From the NCBI GenBank assembly GCA_945902215.1, contig CAMDML010000002.1, positions 1-64,000 of the forward strand: a stretch of 64,000 nucleotides of DNA, read 5' to 3'. The notes beneath the pieces were generated by a model that saw only the letters and a list, made by a program, of their open reading frames with translations, was not told where the DNA came from and did no database searches. Shown piece by piece: positions 46,088 to 54,199 of the stretch. Source of the DNA: Klebsiella pneumoniae (GTDB taxonomy: Bacteria > Pseudomonadota > Gammaproteobacteria > Pseudomonadales > Pseudohongiellaceae). The number at the start of each line of letters is the position of its first letter. The stretch's first letter is position 1. Position numbers and translations under genes: made by a program.

Positions 46088-47572
46088 TCAGTTGTCCATG
46101 CTTTCATTTTCCGGATAAGACAGATAATTCGCACCGGCCATTTTGTGCACCATGCGCACCACCTGGTTGCAGTAGCCGAACTCGTTGTCGTACCACAGAT
46201 ACAAGACGAGATTCTTGCCGTTGCAGATGGTAGCTGTGGCATCAAGGATGGCGGCTTCGCGTGAACCGATAAAGTCGCTCGACACCGCATCAGGGGATTC
46301 GGTGTAGCCCAACTGGTTCTGCAATGGTGAATGCAGCGCGATCTTGCGCAGGTATTCGTTGATTTCTTCCTTGGTGCATTTGGTGACCAAGGTCATATTG
46401 ACGATGGCCATCGACACATTGGCCACCGGGACGCGCACGGCGTTGCCGGTCAGCCGACCTTCAAGTTCAGGCACCGCTTTCGCCACGGCTTTGGCGGCAC
46501 CGGTTTCGGTGATAACCATGTTCAGTGCAGCACTGCGACCGCGGCGGTCGGCTTTGTGGTAGTTGTCGATCAAGTTCTGGTCGTTGGTATAGGCATGCAC
46601 GGTTTCCACGTGGCCATGGACGATACCGTACCGCTCCATGATCAACTTCAGCACCGGTGCGATCGCGTTGGTAGTGCATGACGCAGCCGTGATGATGCGG
46701 TCGGTAGGTTCGATCATGTGGTGGTTAATGCCGCAGACGATATTTTTCAAAGCGCCCTTGCCAGGCGCTGTCAGCAACACTTTGCTGACGCCTGCGGATT
46801 TAAGGTGCTGGGAAAGGCCCGCTTCATCGCGCCATTTGCCGGTATTGTCGATGACAAGCGCATCGTGGATGCCATACTGGGTGTAGTCAATACTGTCTGG
46901 ACTATCGGCATTGATGAAATGGATGATGTTGCCGTTGGCGATGATGCGGCTGTTTTCTTCATCGATGCGCACGGTGCCTTCAAAGGAGCCGTGGATAGAA
47001 TCGTTGCGCAGCAGGTTTACGCGCTTTACCAGATCGCCATCACCCCCTTTGCGCACAACCACGGCACGCAGGCGCATAACCTGGCCATTGCCGGTTTGTT
47101 CCAGCAGCAGGCGAGTGACGAGGCGGCCGATGCGGCCAAAACCATAGAGGACGATATCAACAGGTTTCGCGATGGGTTTGTGGTTGTTGCCAATCAGGTA
47201 TGCGAGTTCGCGTATCACCCAGGCATCGACGTCCAGGCCCGAGCCATCTTCGGCCTGGTCCATGTAGCCAACGGTTAACTTGCCAAGGTCGATCTGGCAA
47301 GGGCACAAGTTCAGTTTGGCCAGAGCCATCAGCACAGGGTGGCTTTCAAACTCGGAGAGTTCATTTCTTGCCATCTCGCGCACACGCCGGTGCGACTTCA
47401 TGATATTGGCAACGGAGCGGTTTGTTACTGGTCTGCCATACAGAAATACCAGCACGCCCTTCTCGTTTTCGAGCCGGCCCAGAACGGGCAGCATTTCCTG
47501 CGCCAGCGCCTCGCGCTGTTTCCAATCGGCAAAAAAGCCTTCATCAAGGTTAGGTCTTACCACGACGTGCAT
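46088..47572 (-). CDS. gap: Long-type glyceraldehyde-3-phosphate dehydrogenase
   Basis: A 494-residue GAPDH-like enzyme. About 140 residues of extra N-terminal sequence precede the Rossmann motif VLYGFGRIGRL. The catalytic cysteine is in ASCTTNAIAP (about 298), with the histidine-region HAYTNDQNLID after it. This long form occurs in Pseudomonas next to mfd, as here; its physiological direction and cofactor cannot be read from sequence. It diverges from mfd across a 113-base gap and leads into sthA, so the two redox enzymes are likely co-expressed. Confidence 0.9.
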   Translation of the reverse strand: MHVVVRPNLDEGFFADWKQREALAQEMLPVLGRLENEKGVLVFLYGRPVTNRSVANIMKSHRRVREMARNELSEFESHPVLMALAKLNLCPCQIDLGKLTVGYMDQAEDGSGLDVDAWVIRELAYLIGNNHKPIAKPVDIVLYGFGRIGRLVTRLLLEQTGNGQVMRLRAVVVRKGGDGDLVKRVNLLRNDSIHGSFEGTVRIDEENSRIIANGNIIHFINADSPDSIDYTQYGIHDALVIDNTGKWRDEAGLSQHLKSAGVSKVLLTAPGKGALKNIVCGINHHMIEPTDRIITAASCTTNAIAPVLKLIMERYGIVHGHVETVHAYTNDQNLIDNYHKADRRGRSAALNMVITETGAAKAVAKAVPELEGRLTGNAVRVPVANVSMAIVNMTLVTKCTKEEINEYLRKIALHSPLQNQLGYTESPDAVSSDFIGSREAAILDATATICNGKNLVLYLWYDNEFGYCNQVVRMVHKMAGANYLSYPENESMDN

Positions 47573-47685
47573 CCTTTTTGTGTGTCAAACAACCAGCGCA
47601 TTATCCTAGGGGGCTGAATATATGTCCAACTAAGTCCGCCACTTGGTGGTTTATACTGCGCGCCTCGCCAGAATCGGAGTTGCAG

Positions 47686-50600
47686 TTGAGTATCTTGAAT
47701 GTTTGCAGCCTGCCGCCCCTACCGGTAGCGGGTACTAAGCAGTACTGGGGCGGGCTGGAAGGCGCGGCTGCAGGGCTGGCGTTAACCCGGGCGGTAGAAG
47801 CTTGCCAGGGCTTGTCACTAGTCATCACGGAAAGTTCCCGACAAGCCGAACGACTGCGCGCCGAACTTGAATTCTTTCGTGACTCCGCCACGGCTCCCGC
47901 CTATGACATCCTGAGCTTTCCCGACTGGGAAACCCTTCCCTACGACAACTTTTCACCGCATCAGGACATTATTTCCGAACGTCTGCTGACCCTGCACAGG
48001 CTGCCCCAGCTTGAACGCGGCGTATTGATACTGTCCGTCACAACGCTACTGCACCGATTGCCGCCGCGCGACTACATGGCAGCACACAGCTTGTTGCTGC
48101 AAAACGGCCAGCAGTTCTCGATCACTGACATGCGCCGGGCCCTCGAAGCTGCGGGATACCAAAGCGTGGACTCGGTATATGAACATGGTGAGTTCGCGGT
48201 GCGAGGCTCCATCATGGACTTGTTCCCGATGGGCAGCACAGTGCCCTACCGCATCGAACTGTTTGATGACCGTATAGAAAGTTTGCGCACTTTCAATGTC
48301 GAGACGCAGATCTCCAGCGACAAGGTCAAGGAAGTGCGTCTCCTTCCCGGGCGTGAATATCCGCTGGATCAGAAGTCCATCGCCGGATTTCGGCAAGCCT
48401 TCCGTGCGGCCTTTGCGGTTGATGTGCGCCGGTGTCCTCTCTACGAAGATATTTCCAAGGGCCTCGCCAGCGCCGGCATTGAATATTATCTGCCGCTGTT
48501 CTTTCCTGAGCTTGCGACCTTGTTCACGTATCTGCCTGCCAGAATTCAGGTATTCACTTACGGCGATGTCCACGGCGGAGCCGGGCAATTCTGGCGCGAG
48601 ATACGCTCGCGTTATGACGAACGGGGCGTCGATACAGAGCGCCCCTTGATGCCCCCTGAACAATTGTTCATTGCTGTGGAAGATTTGTTCTCAGCTCTAG
48701 GCACGTTGCCGGTGACGCAACTGCATCCACGGCAATTGGAGCATGGCGCAGGTGTCCACAACTTGCCAACAGGCCAGTTTCCCGAGCTGGAAGTGGAATC
48801 CCGCGCGGAAGCGCCTATGGCCAGGTTGCAGGCCTTCCTGAAAGCACAAAGCGGTGTGCCGGTACTGTTCTGCTGCGATTCTCCGGGCCGTCGGGAAGCC
48901 ATGGTGGAATTGCTCCAGCGTATTGATGTGCAGCCACTCGCTGTACAGAACTGGCAGAGCTTTCAGGATGAGCGGCCGCCCCTCGCTGTTACTGTAGCTC
49001 CACTGGAATCTGGCTTATGGCTGCGGGACCCTGGCCTGATAGCGCTGACCGAAAACCAGTTGTTCGCACATCACGTCAGCCAGCAACGGCGGCGCGGCCG
49101 GCAGGCCGACAACACCGACTTCATTATCAAGAGCCTGACCGAACTCAACCCTGGCGCGCCGGTGGTGCATCTTGAGCACGGTATTGGCCGCTATCGGGGC
49201 CTGGATACTTTTGACGTCGAAGGCCAACTGACCGAGTTTCTCGTCGTGGAATACGCTGACGCCGCGAAACTCTATGTGCCGGTGTCCAGCCTGAACCTGA
49301 TCAGCCGCTACAGCGGCGGCGATCCTGACAGTGCTCCGCTGCACAAGCTGGGCAGTGACCAATGGCAGAAAGCCAAGCGCAAGGCAGCCGAGAAAATCAT
49401 CGATGTCGCGGCTGAACTGTTGGAATTGCATGCCCGCCGTGCGGCGCAGGCCGGGTTCAAATTCGAGCTGCCATTAGCCGACTACCAGCTCTTTGCGAAC
49501 GCATTCCCGTTCGAGGAAACCGAGGATCAGCAACAAACCATCAAAGCCGTGATCCAGGACATGGAACAATCGCGGCCAATGGACCGGCTCGTGTGCGGCG
49601 ATGTTGGCTTCGGCAAAACCGAGGTGGCGCTGCGCGCTGCGTTCATTGCAGTCACTAACCGCAAGCAAGTAGCGGTGCTGGTACCCACCACACTGCTCGC
49701 GCAACAGCATTTTGAAACCTTTCGCGACCGTTTTGCAGACTGGCCCGTGAACATTGCACTGTTGTCACGCTTCGTGGGCAACAAGCAGCAGGAACTGACG
49801 CTCAAAGGATTGGAGAAAGGCAACGTAGACATCGTCATTGGCACGCACAAGCTGCTGAACGAAGATCTCAGCTACAACAACCTGGGTCTGTTGATCATTG
49901 ACGAGGAGCACCGCTTTGGCGTGCGCCAGAAGGATCGGCTGCTTAAGCTTCGCGCCAGCGTGGATATTCTGACGCTGACTGCCACCCCGATCCCGCGCAC
50001 GTTGAATCTGGCAATGGCGGAGATGCGCGACCTGTCGATCATTGCCACACCTCCTGCCCGCAGGCTATCGGTAAAAACCTTTGTCAGACAGCATTCCACT
50101 GCCCTCGTCAAGGAAGCGATCCACCGCGAACTGCTGCGTGGCGGCCAAGTGTTCTACTTGCACAATGAAGTAAAATCGATAGAGAAATGCGCAGAAGATA
50201 TTCGCAAACTCGTGCCTGAGGCGCGCGTTGGAGTTGGCCATGGCCAGTTGCGCGAGAGTGAACTCGAGCGGGTGATGTCCAACTTCTACCACAAGCGCTT
50301 CAACGTACTGGTGTGTTCGACCATCATTGAAAACGGCATCGACATTCCGAGCGCCAATACCATCATCATCGACCGCGCCGACACCTTTGGCCTGGCTCAA
50401 TTGCACCAGTTACGCGGCCGTGTCGGCCGCTCCCATCATCAGGCCTACGCTTATCTACTGACTCCGCATCCAAAAGAAATGACTGCAGATGCCAACAAAC
50501 GCATTGATGCGATCAGCGCCGCCGATACGCTTGGCGCGGGCTTCATGCTAGCCAGCCACGATCTGGAAATTCGCGGTGCCGGCGAACTGCTCGGGGAGGA

Positions 50601-51183
50601 ACAGAGTGGCCACATGCACGGTATCGGCTTCACGCTATACAGTGAAATGCTGGCAGAAACGGTCAAGCTGCTCAAAGAAGGCAAGAAGCCGGATCTCGAC
50701 AAGCCACTGGTCACTGGTACTGAAGTAAACCTACGCATACCGGCCCTGCTGCCGGACACCTACCTGCCCGACGTCCACGGCAGGCTGCTGGTGTACAAAC
50801 GCGTAGCTTCAGCGCGTTCAGATGCAGAGCTGCGTGAGTTGAAAGTGGAACTGATTGACCGTTTCGGCCTTCTGCCAGAAGCAGCGCGTAATCTTTTCGA
50901 GGTCACGCGCCTGAAGTTGCTGGCCGAAAAGCTGGGGATCGTGAAGATCGAAGCGGCGGCCAACGGCGGCAAGCTGCGCTTCACGGCCAACACCCCGGTT
51001 GATCCGATGACGCTGGTCAGGCTGGTACAAAAGGAAAGCAATCGGTACAGTCTGGGTGGTGCCAATGAATTGAAATTCAGGCTGGAAACCCAGTTGCCCC
51101 AGGAACGTATCGCGATGATTGAACAATTGCTGGCGAAACTGGCAGCGCCCCAAGCCGCAACCGGAGGGCAACGTCGTGGGTAA
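47686..51183 (+). CDS. mfd: Transcription-repair coupling factor Mfd
   Basis: A 1165-residue ATP-driven translocase that displaces RNA polymerase stalled at DNA damage and recruits UvrA. Order: UvrB-like N-terminal domains (about 1-350, WETLPYDNFSPHQDI), the RNA-polymerase-interacting domain (about 500, GAPVVHLEHGIGRY), RecG-like motor domains with Walker A GDVGFGKT (about 638) and DEEH (about 739), and a TRCF C-terminal domain. The start is TTG at 47686: GGAG lies 6 bases before it and the protein then has the family length (E. coli 1148). A GTG at 47578 would add 36 unrelated residues. Confidence 0.95.
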   Translation: MSILNVCSLPPLPVAGTKQYWGGLEGAAAGLALTRAVEACQGLSLVITESSRQAERLRAELEFFRDSATAPAYDILSFPDWETLPYDNFSPHQDIISERLLTLHRLPQLERGVLILSVTTLLHRLPPRDYMAAHSLLLQNGQQFSITDMRRALEAAGYQSVDSVYEHGEFAVRGSIMDLFPMGSTVPYRIELFDDRIESLRTFNVETQISSDKVKEVRLLPGREYPLDQKSIAGFRQAFRAAFAVDVRRCPLYEDISKGLASAGIEYYLPLFFPELATLFTYLPARIQVFTYGDVHGGAGQFWREIRSRYDERGVDTERPLMPPEQLFIAVEDLFSALGTLPVTQLHPRQLEHGAGVHNLPTGQFPELEVESRAEAPMARLQAFLKAQSGVPVLFCCDSPGRREAMVELLQRIDVQPLAVQNWQSFQDERPPLAVTVAPLESGLWLRDPGLIALTENQLFAHHVSQQRRRGRQADNTDFIIKSLTELNPGAPVVHLEHGIGRYRGLDTFDVEGQLTEFLVVEYADAAKLYVPVSSLNLISRYSGGDPDSAPLHKLGSDQWQKAKRKAAEKIIDVAAELLELHARRAAQAGFKFELPLADYQLFANAFPFEETEDQQQTIKAVIQDMEQSRPMDRLVCGDVGFGKTEVALRAAFIAVTNRKQVAVLVPTTLLAQQHFETFRDRFADWPVNIALLSRFVGNKQQELTLKGLEKGNVDIVIGTHKLLNEDLSYNNLGLLIIDEEHRFGVRQKDRLLKLRASVDILTLTATPIPRTLNLAMAEMRDLSIIATPPARRLSVKTFVRQHSTALVKEAIHRELLRGGQVFYLHNEVKSIEKCAEDIRKLVPEARVGVGHGQLRESELERVMSNFYHKRFNVLVCSTIIENGIDIPSANTIIIDRADTFGLAQLHQLRGRVGRSHHQAYAYLLTPHPKEMTADANKRIDAISAADTLGAGFMLASHDLEIRGAGELLGEEQSGHMHGIGFTLYSEMLAETVKLLKEGKKPDLDKPLVTGTEVNLRIPALLPDTYLPDVHGRLLVYKRVASARSDAELRELKVELIDRFGLLPEAARNLFEVTRLKLLAEKLGIVKIEAAANGGKLRFTANTPVDPMTLVRLVQKESNRYSLGGANELKFRLETQLPQERIAMIEQLLAKLAAPQAATGGQRRG

Positions 51184-52183
51184 GGTTGTAGAAAAAATCA
51201 GGGCGAAGATCTGGGTCAAGCCCAGGTGGTTTTTACTGATGCTGCTCGGCGCAAAAATAGTTGCTGCACAGGAATACAGTTACGACGGCAATCGCTGGTA
51301 CGATGTTGAAGTGAGTGTATTCACCCACGAGATACCACGCGATCCTTCCGCGGAAGTCGCAGTTGCCCGCACACTCACTACCGCCTACCTGCCCCGCTTG
51401 CGCGAATTACAGACACGCGCCAGTGTCTTCGCCATCGAATTTCCGTTGGCCCAGATTTCGTCAGCGCAACCTGTGCCAACACTATCGGCTCTGCAATCAG
51501 TGCCGCAATTCCTGCCACAGGCAGTTCCAGAGCCACCAGTCATTGTGATGGGTCCGGTGTACTCGCCCGCCGTGCGTACCAGTTTCAAGATTACTGATTT
51601 CGAGCGTGACCCCTACATAGATCTGGATACCAGCGCAGCACAGTTCACCTCACTCAACCGGACCCTTGATGCCGCAAACGATCATCGCGTGCTTTGGCAT
51701 AAAGTCTGGCGTCAGCCAATGCAGGGTCGGGCGCAGACATCAGCCGTGTTTATCAGCGGCGGTGAGGTGCGTATGGCACATACGGAACTCGAAGGCAGTC
51801 TGCGCCTGAGCGACAACGCAGGCAGCGTGATGCTGGATATCAATCTCTGGTTGAATGGTTTCCGGGCGGATGCCGTTACAACATCTGAAGTGAGCAGTAC
51901 TGAAGAGTGGAAGATACCCGCACTGCCTTTTCCTCTGCCTCTCCCACCTCTCCCACCTTTGCCACCTCTGCCACCTCTGCCACCTCTGCCACCTCTGCCA
52001 ACAGCAACAGAACCAGAGCTCACGCCTTGGTCACTCGCAGAAGTCTGGCAACTGGCACAGACACGTGAGCTGGGCGCTAATGAGCTGTATTATCTCGATC
52101 ATCCTGCCTTCGGTGTGTTGATCCAGATTCGTCCTTACCTGTTGCCGCCAAGGCTTGTCGCTGAAGATCAGGCAGATTTTTAA
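51176..52183 (+). CDS. csiV: CsiV-like periplasmic peptidoglycan-associated protein
   Basis: A 335-residue exported protein resembling CsiV, which in Vibrio binds peptidoglycan and supports PBP1A-dependent wall synthesis. An N-terminal signal-like hydrophobic stretch (PRWFLLMLLGAKIVAA, about 15-30) is followed by RWYDVEVSVFTHE, the family's N-terminal pattern. A late segment FGVLIQIRPYLL is also typical. GTG at 51176 has an excellent GGAGGG 7 bases upstream and overlaps the mfd stop. Residues about 252-280 form a Pro-Leu repeat. Position after mfd agrees with CsiV genes elsewhere. Confidence 0.8.
   Translation: MGKVVEKIRAKIWVKPRWFLLMLLGAKIVAAQEYSYDGNRWYDVEVSVFTHEIPRDPSAEVAVARTLTTAYLPRLRELQTRASVFAIEFPLAQISSAQPVPTLSALQSVPQFLPQAVPEPPVIVMGPVYSPAVRTSFKITDFERDPYIDLDTSAAQFTSLNRTLDAANDHRVLWHKVWRQPMQGRAQTSAVFISGGEVRMAHTELEGSLRLSDNAGSVMLDINLWLNGFRADAVTTSEVSSTEEWKIPALPFPLPLPPLPPLPPLPPLPPLPPLPTATEPELTPWSLAEVWQLAQTRELGANELYYLDHPAFGVLIQIRPYLLPPRLVAEDQADF
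51944..51997 (+). repeat. Six in-frame 9-bp tandem repeats encoding Pro-Pro-Leu
   Basis: The unit CCACCT(C/T)T(G/C) repeats six times in frame in csiV, coding Pro-Pro-Leu each time, with related Pro-Leu codons just before. Four of the units are identical. This is slippage-prone DNA whose copy number could vary without changing frame. Confidence 0.9.
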
Positions 52184-52959
52184 CGAGCCGCCTGTACCAG
52201 TTGCGGCAGCGCGGCCTGCAAGATCACCCGTATCGTGTTAATGCCAGTGGCGATGTGCCGCTCCATCTCTTCTGCCGTGATTTTTCCCGCGCCCATACCA
52301 GCTGCTTTGTTGACGACCAGGGCGATACAGGCATATCGCAGTTGCAGTTCACGTGCGAGTCCAGCTTCAGGCATGCCGGTCATTCCAACAATGTCGCAGC
52401 CGTCCTGTTTTAGCCGGCTAATTTCAGCCGCTGTTTCCAGCCGCGGCCCTTGCGTGCAGGCATACACCGCACCTTTCAGCAGGCAAAGATCCAGCATGTG
52501 CGCACTTTCAAGGAGAATGCGGCCGAGTGCCGCATCGTATGGCCATGTGAAATCCACGTGCCGGTCGAACTTGTGTTCACCAGTGAAACAAGTGTGCTCG
52601 CGACCCCAGGAGTAATCGATGATCTGGTCAGGCAGCACCATTGCTCCGGGCAACATCTGATCAGTAATGCCGCCTACAGCGTTTACCGCGATTACATCCG
52701 TGACTCCGGCCTCTTTCAGTGCCCACATGTTTGCCCGATAGTTGATCAGATGCGGCGCAATTGAATGGGTGCGGCCATGGCGCGGAAGGAACCACACCAG
52801 ACCAGCCTGAGTCAGTTCAAGTAACAATTCCACCGGTTCGGCAGAAAAAGGCGTAGGGAAGGAAAAAATTTCAGCAGAAGATGTTGCATCAAGCCGGTAT
52901 AACCCGCTGCCGCCGATGATGGCGACAGGCACAGAACGATTGGCAGCGGCGTGATCCAT
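52180..52959 (-). CDS. mtnP: S-methyl-5'-thioinosine phosphorylase (MTIP-type MtnP)
   Basis: A 259-residue purine nucleoside phosphorylase of the MTAP/MTIP group. In Pseudomonas the homologue cleaves methylthioinosine in methylthioadenosine salvage. Motifs: IGGSGLYRL near the start, the phosphate loop RHGRTHSIAPH, NAVGGIT, and MTGMPEAGLARELQL, where the methionine-rich loop contacts substrate. ATG at 52959 is chosen; a start at 52983 would overlap nfuA by 17 bases. Its stop overlaps the convergent csiV stop by 4 bases. Confidence 0.88.
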   Translation of the reverse strand: MDHAAANRSVPVAIIGGSGLYRLDATSSAEIFSFPTPFSAEPVELLLELTQAGLVWFLPRHGRTHSIAPHLINYRANMWALKEAGVTDVIAVNAVGGITDQMLPGAMVLPDQIIDYSWGREHTCFTGEHKFDRHVDFTWPYDAALGRILLESAHMLDLCLLKGAVYACTQGPRLETAAEISRLKQDGCDIVGMTGMPEAGLARELQLRYACIALVVNKAAGMGAGKITAEEMERHIATGINTIRVILQAALPQLVQAAR

Positions 52960-52966
52960 GATGATC

Positions 52967-53548
52967 TTATTTGAAATAAGCATTTTCCCGGTCGGTGTGG
53001 TCAGTCACATCGCGCACAGCTGTCAGTTCCGGCAACTGCTGCATCAGGGATTTCTCAACGCCATCTTTCAGGGTGAGATCAACCGCACTGCAACCTTGGC
53101 AGCCGCCACCAAAACGCAGTACTGCTACGTTGTCATCAGTCAGTTTTTCCAGCGAGACATTGCCACCATGGGAAGCAAGCCCCGGATTGATCTCGTTGTA
53201 CAGGATGTAGTTGATTCGGTCTTGTAAAGGACTGTCCGGACCGATTTTTGGTTGACGTGAGTTGGGTGCCCGGATCGTGAGCTGGCCGCCCATACTGTCT
53301 TTCGCGAAATCAACAACGGCTGCATCGAGATAGACTTTGCTTTTCTTTTCGATCCACGCATTGAGGCCGCTGTAGGGAAACAGCTCGTCATCAGCTTCCT
53401 GTTCGCCGGGACGACAGAACGCGATGCAGGTTTCTGCTTTTGGCGTGCCGCCATCGAGCACGAAGACGCGTATCGCGATACCTTCGCAATTCTGCTTGGC
53501 GAGCAGTTCGCGCAAATACGTTTGTCCAGATTCAGTGATTTCGATCAT
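52967..53548 (-). CDS. nfuA: Fe-S biogenesis protein NfuA
   Basis: A 193-residue iron-sulfur carrier that delivers 4Fe-4S clusters to client enzymes under stress. An N-terminal degenerate A-type domain (1-95) lacks the full cysteine set, and the C-terminal Nfu domain carries the cluster motif GGGCQGC with Cys150 and Cys153. Length matches E. coli NfuA (191). It lies just upstream of mtnP on the same strand and diverges from the DUF2970 gene with a 53-base gap. Confidence 0.95.
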   Translation of the reverse strand: MIEITESGQTYLRELLAKQNCEGIAIRVFVLDGGTPKAETCIAFCRPGEQEADDELFPYSGLNAWIEKKSKVYLDAAVVDFAKDSMGGQLTIRAPNSRQPKIGPDSPLQDRINYILYNEINPGLASHGGNVSLEKLTDDNVAVLRFGGGCQGCSAVDLTLKDGVEKSLMQQLPELTAVRDVTDHTDRENAYFK

Positions 53549-53601
53549 GCTCAGTGCTCTTAATTCATCGTGCTGGTGTAAAATTCAGCCAGCTTGCTTC
53601 A

Positions 53602-53850
53602 ATGAGTGACATTGTGAAACATCGACTTTCAGAAAGCAAAAAGGGTCCAGATGGACACAATATCCCCTTCTGGCGTGTGGTCTTGAGTGTCATTCAGGCA
53701 AGCTTCGGTGTGCAGAACCCGGAAAACCGCGTGCGGGATTTCAAACAGGACAACGTGCTGCCCTTCGTGATTGCTGCGGTGCTATTCACAGTGGGATTCG
53801 TGTTAATACTGCTGCTTGTAGTCAATCTCGTGCTGAGCAGCAACAGCTAG
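53602..53850 (+). CDS. DUF2970 family small membrane protein
   Basis: An 82-residue protein of the DUF2970 family, whose function is unknown. The conserved signature FWRVVLSVIQASFGVQNPENRVRDF (about 24-48) is followed by a single membrane helix (about 53-78). The ATG at 53602 gives the family-like start (MSDIVKHRL); the longer frame from 53554 is not similar. Short proteins of this type are common in gammaproteobacteria. Confidence 0.88.
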   Translation: MSDIVKHRLSESKKGPDGHNIPFWRVVLSVIQASFGVQNPENRVRDFKQDNVLPFVIAAVLFTVGFVLILLLVVNLVLSSNS

Positions 53851-53915
53851 CAACAATAAAAGCGCAACAAAACAATAGCAAAAAACCAAGGTGCACTGCG
53901 GAGTTTGCTTTTGTG

Positions 53916-54053
53916 TTACTGCTGACTAATGAAGAACAGTACGCCGCAAACCGCGATGGCAATGGCAAAAAAAGCAGCAAAAGCATCGGCTCTGCTGTCG
54001 GCTGGATCTGGTTCATGGAAACTGTCTGCGGGGTGATTGTCGTGGTGGCTCAT
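53916..54053 (-). CDS. 45-residue single-pass membrane protein
   Basis: A short coding region: MSHHDNHPADSFHEPDPADS is a charged, histidine- and aspartate-rich head (1-23), followed by a hydrophobic helix (AFAAFFAIAIAVCGVLFFIS, about 24-43). The ATG has a good GGAG 5 bases upstream, and the coding frame ends in TAA. The protein resembles small inner-membrane proteins in layout, but I recognise no family. It is convergent with the DUF2970 gene and divergent from the sulfite reductase gene. The clear ribosome site and the soluble-head plus helix design argue that it is real. Confidence 0.65.
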   Translation of the reverse strand: MSHHDNHPADSFHEPDPADSRADAFAAFFAIAIAVCGVLFFISQQ

Positions 54054-54199
54054 GGAAACTCCGTGCAATAAATCTGCATAGCTTGGGACAGGTGTGCGAT
54101 TTTACAGCAGCAATCCGGGAAGCCCAACCAGCATGACACCCGCTCTGCCCGCGTAGTATGATTACAAGTCCTGATTATTCAAGGTATTAACCACACTTC

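Noticed and set aside
51932-52007. Short tandem units that might suggest a CRISPR array
   Set aside because: Units are 9 bp, contiguous and in frame within csiV, with no spacers; a coding repeat.
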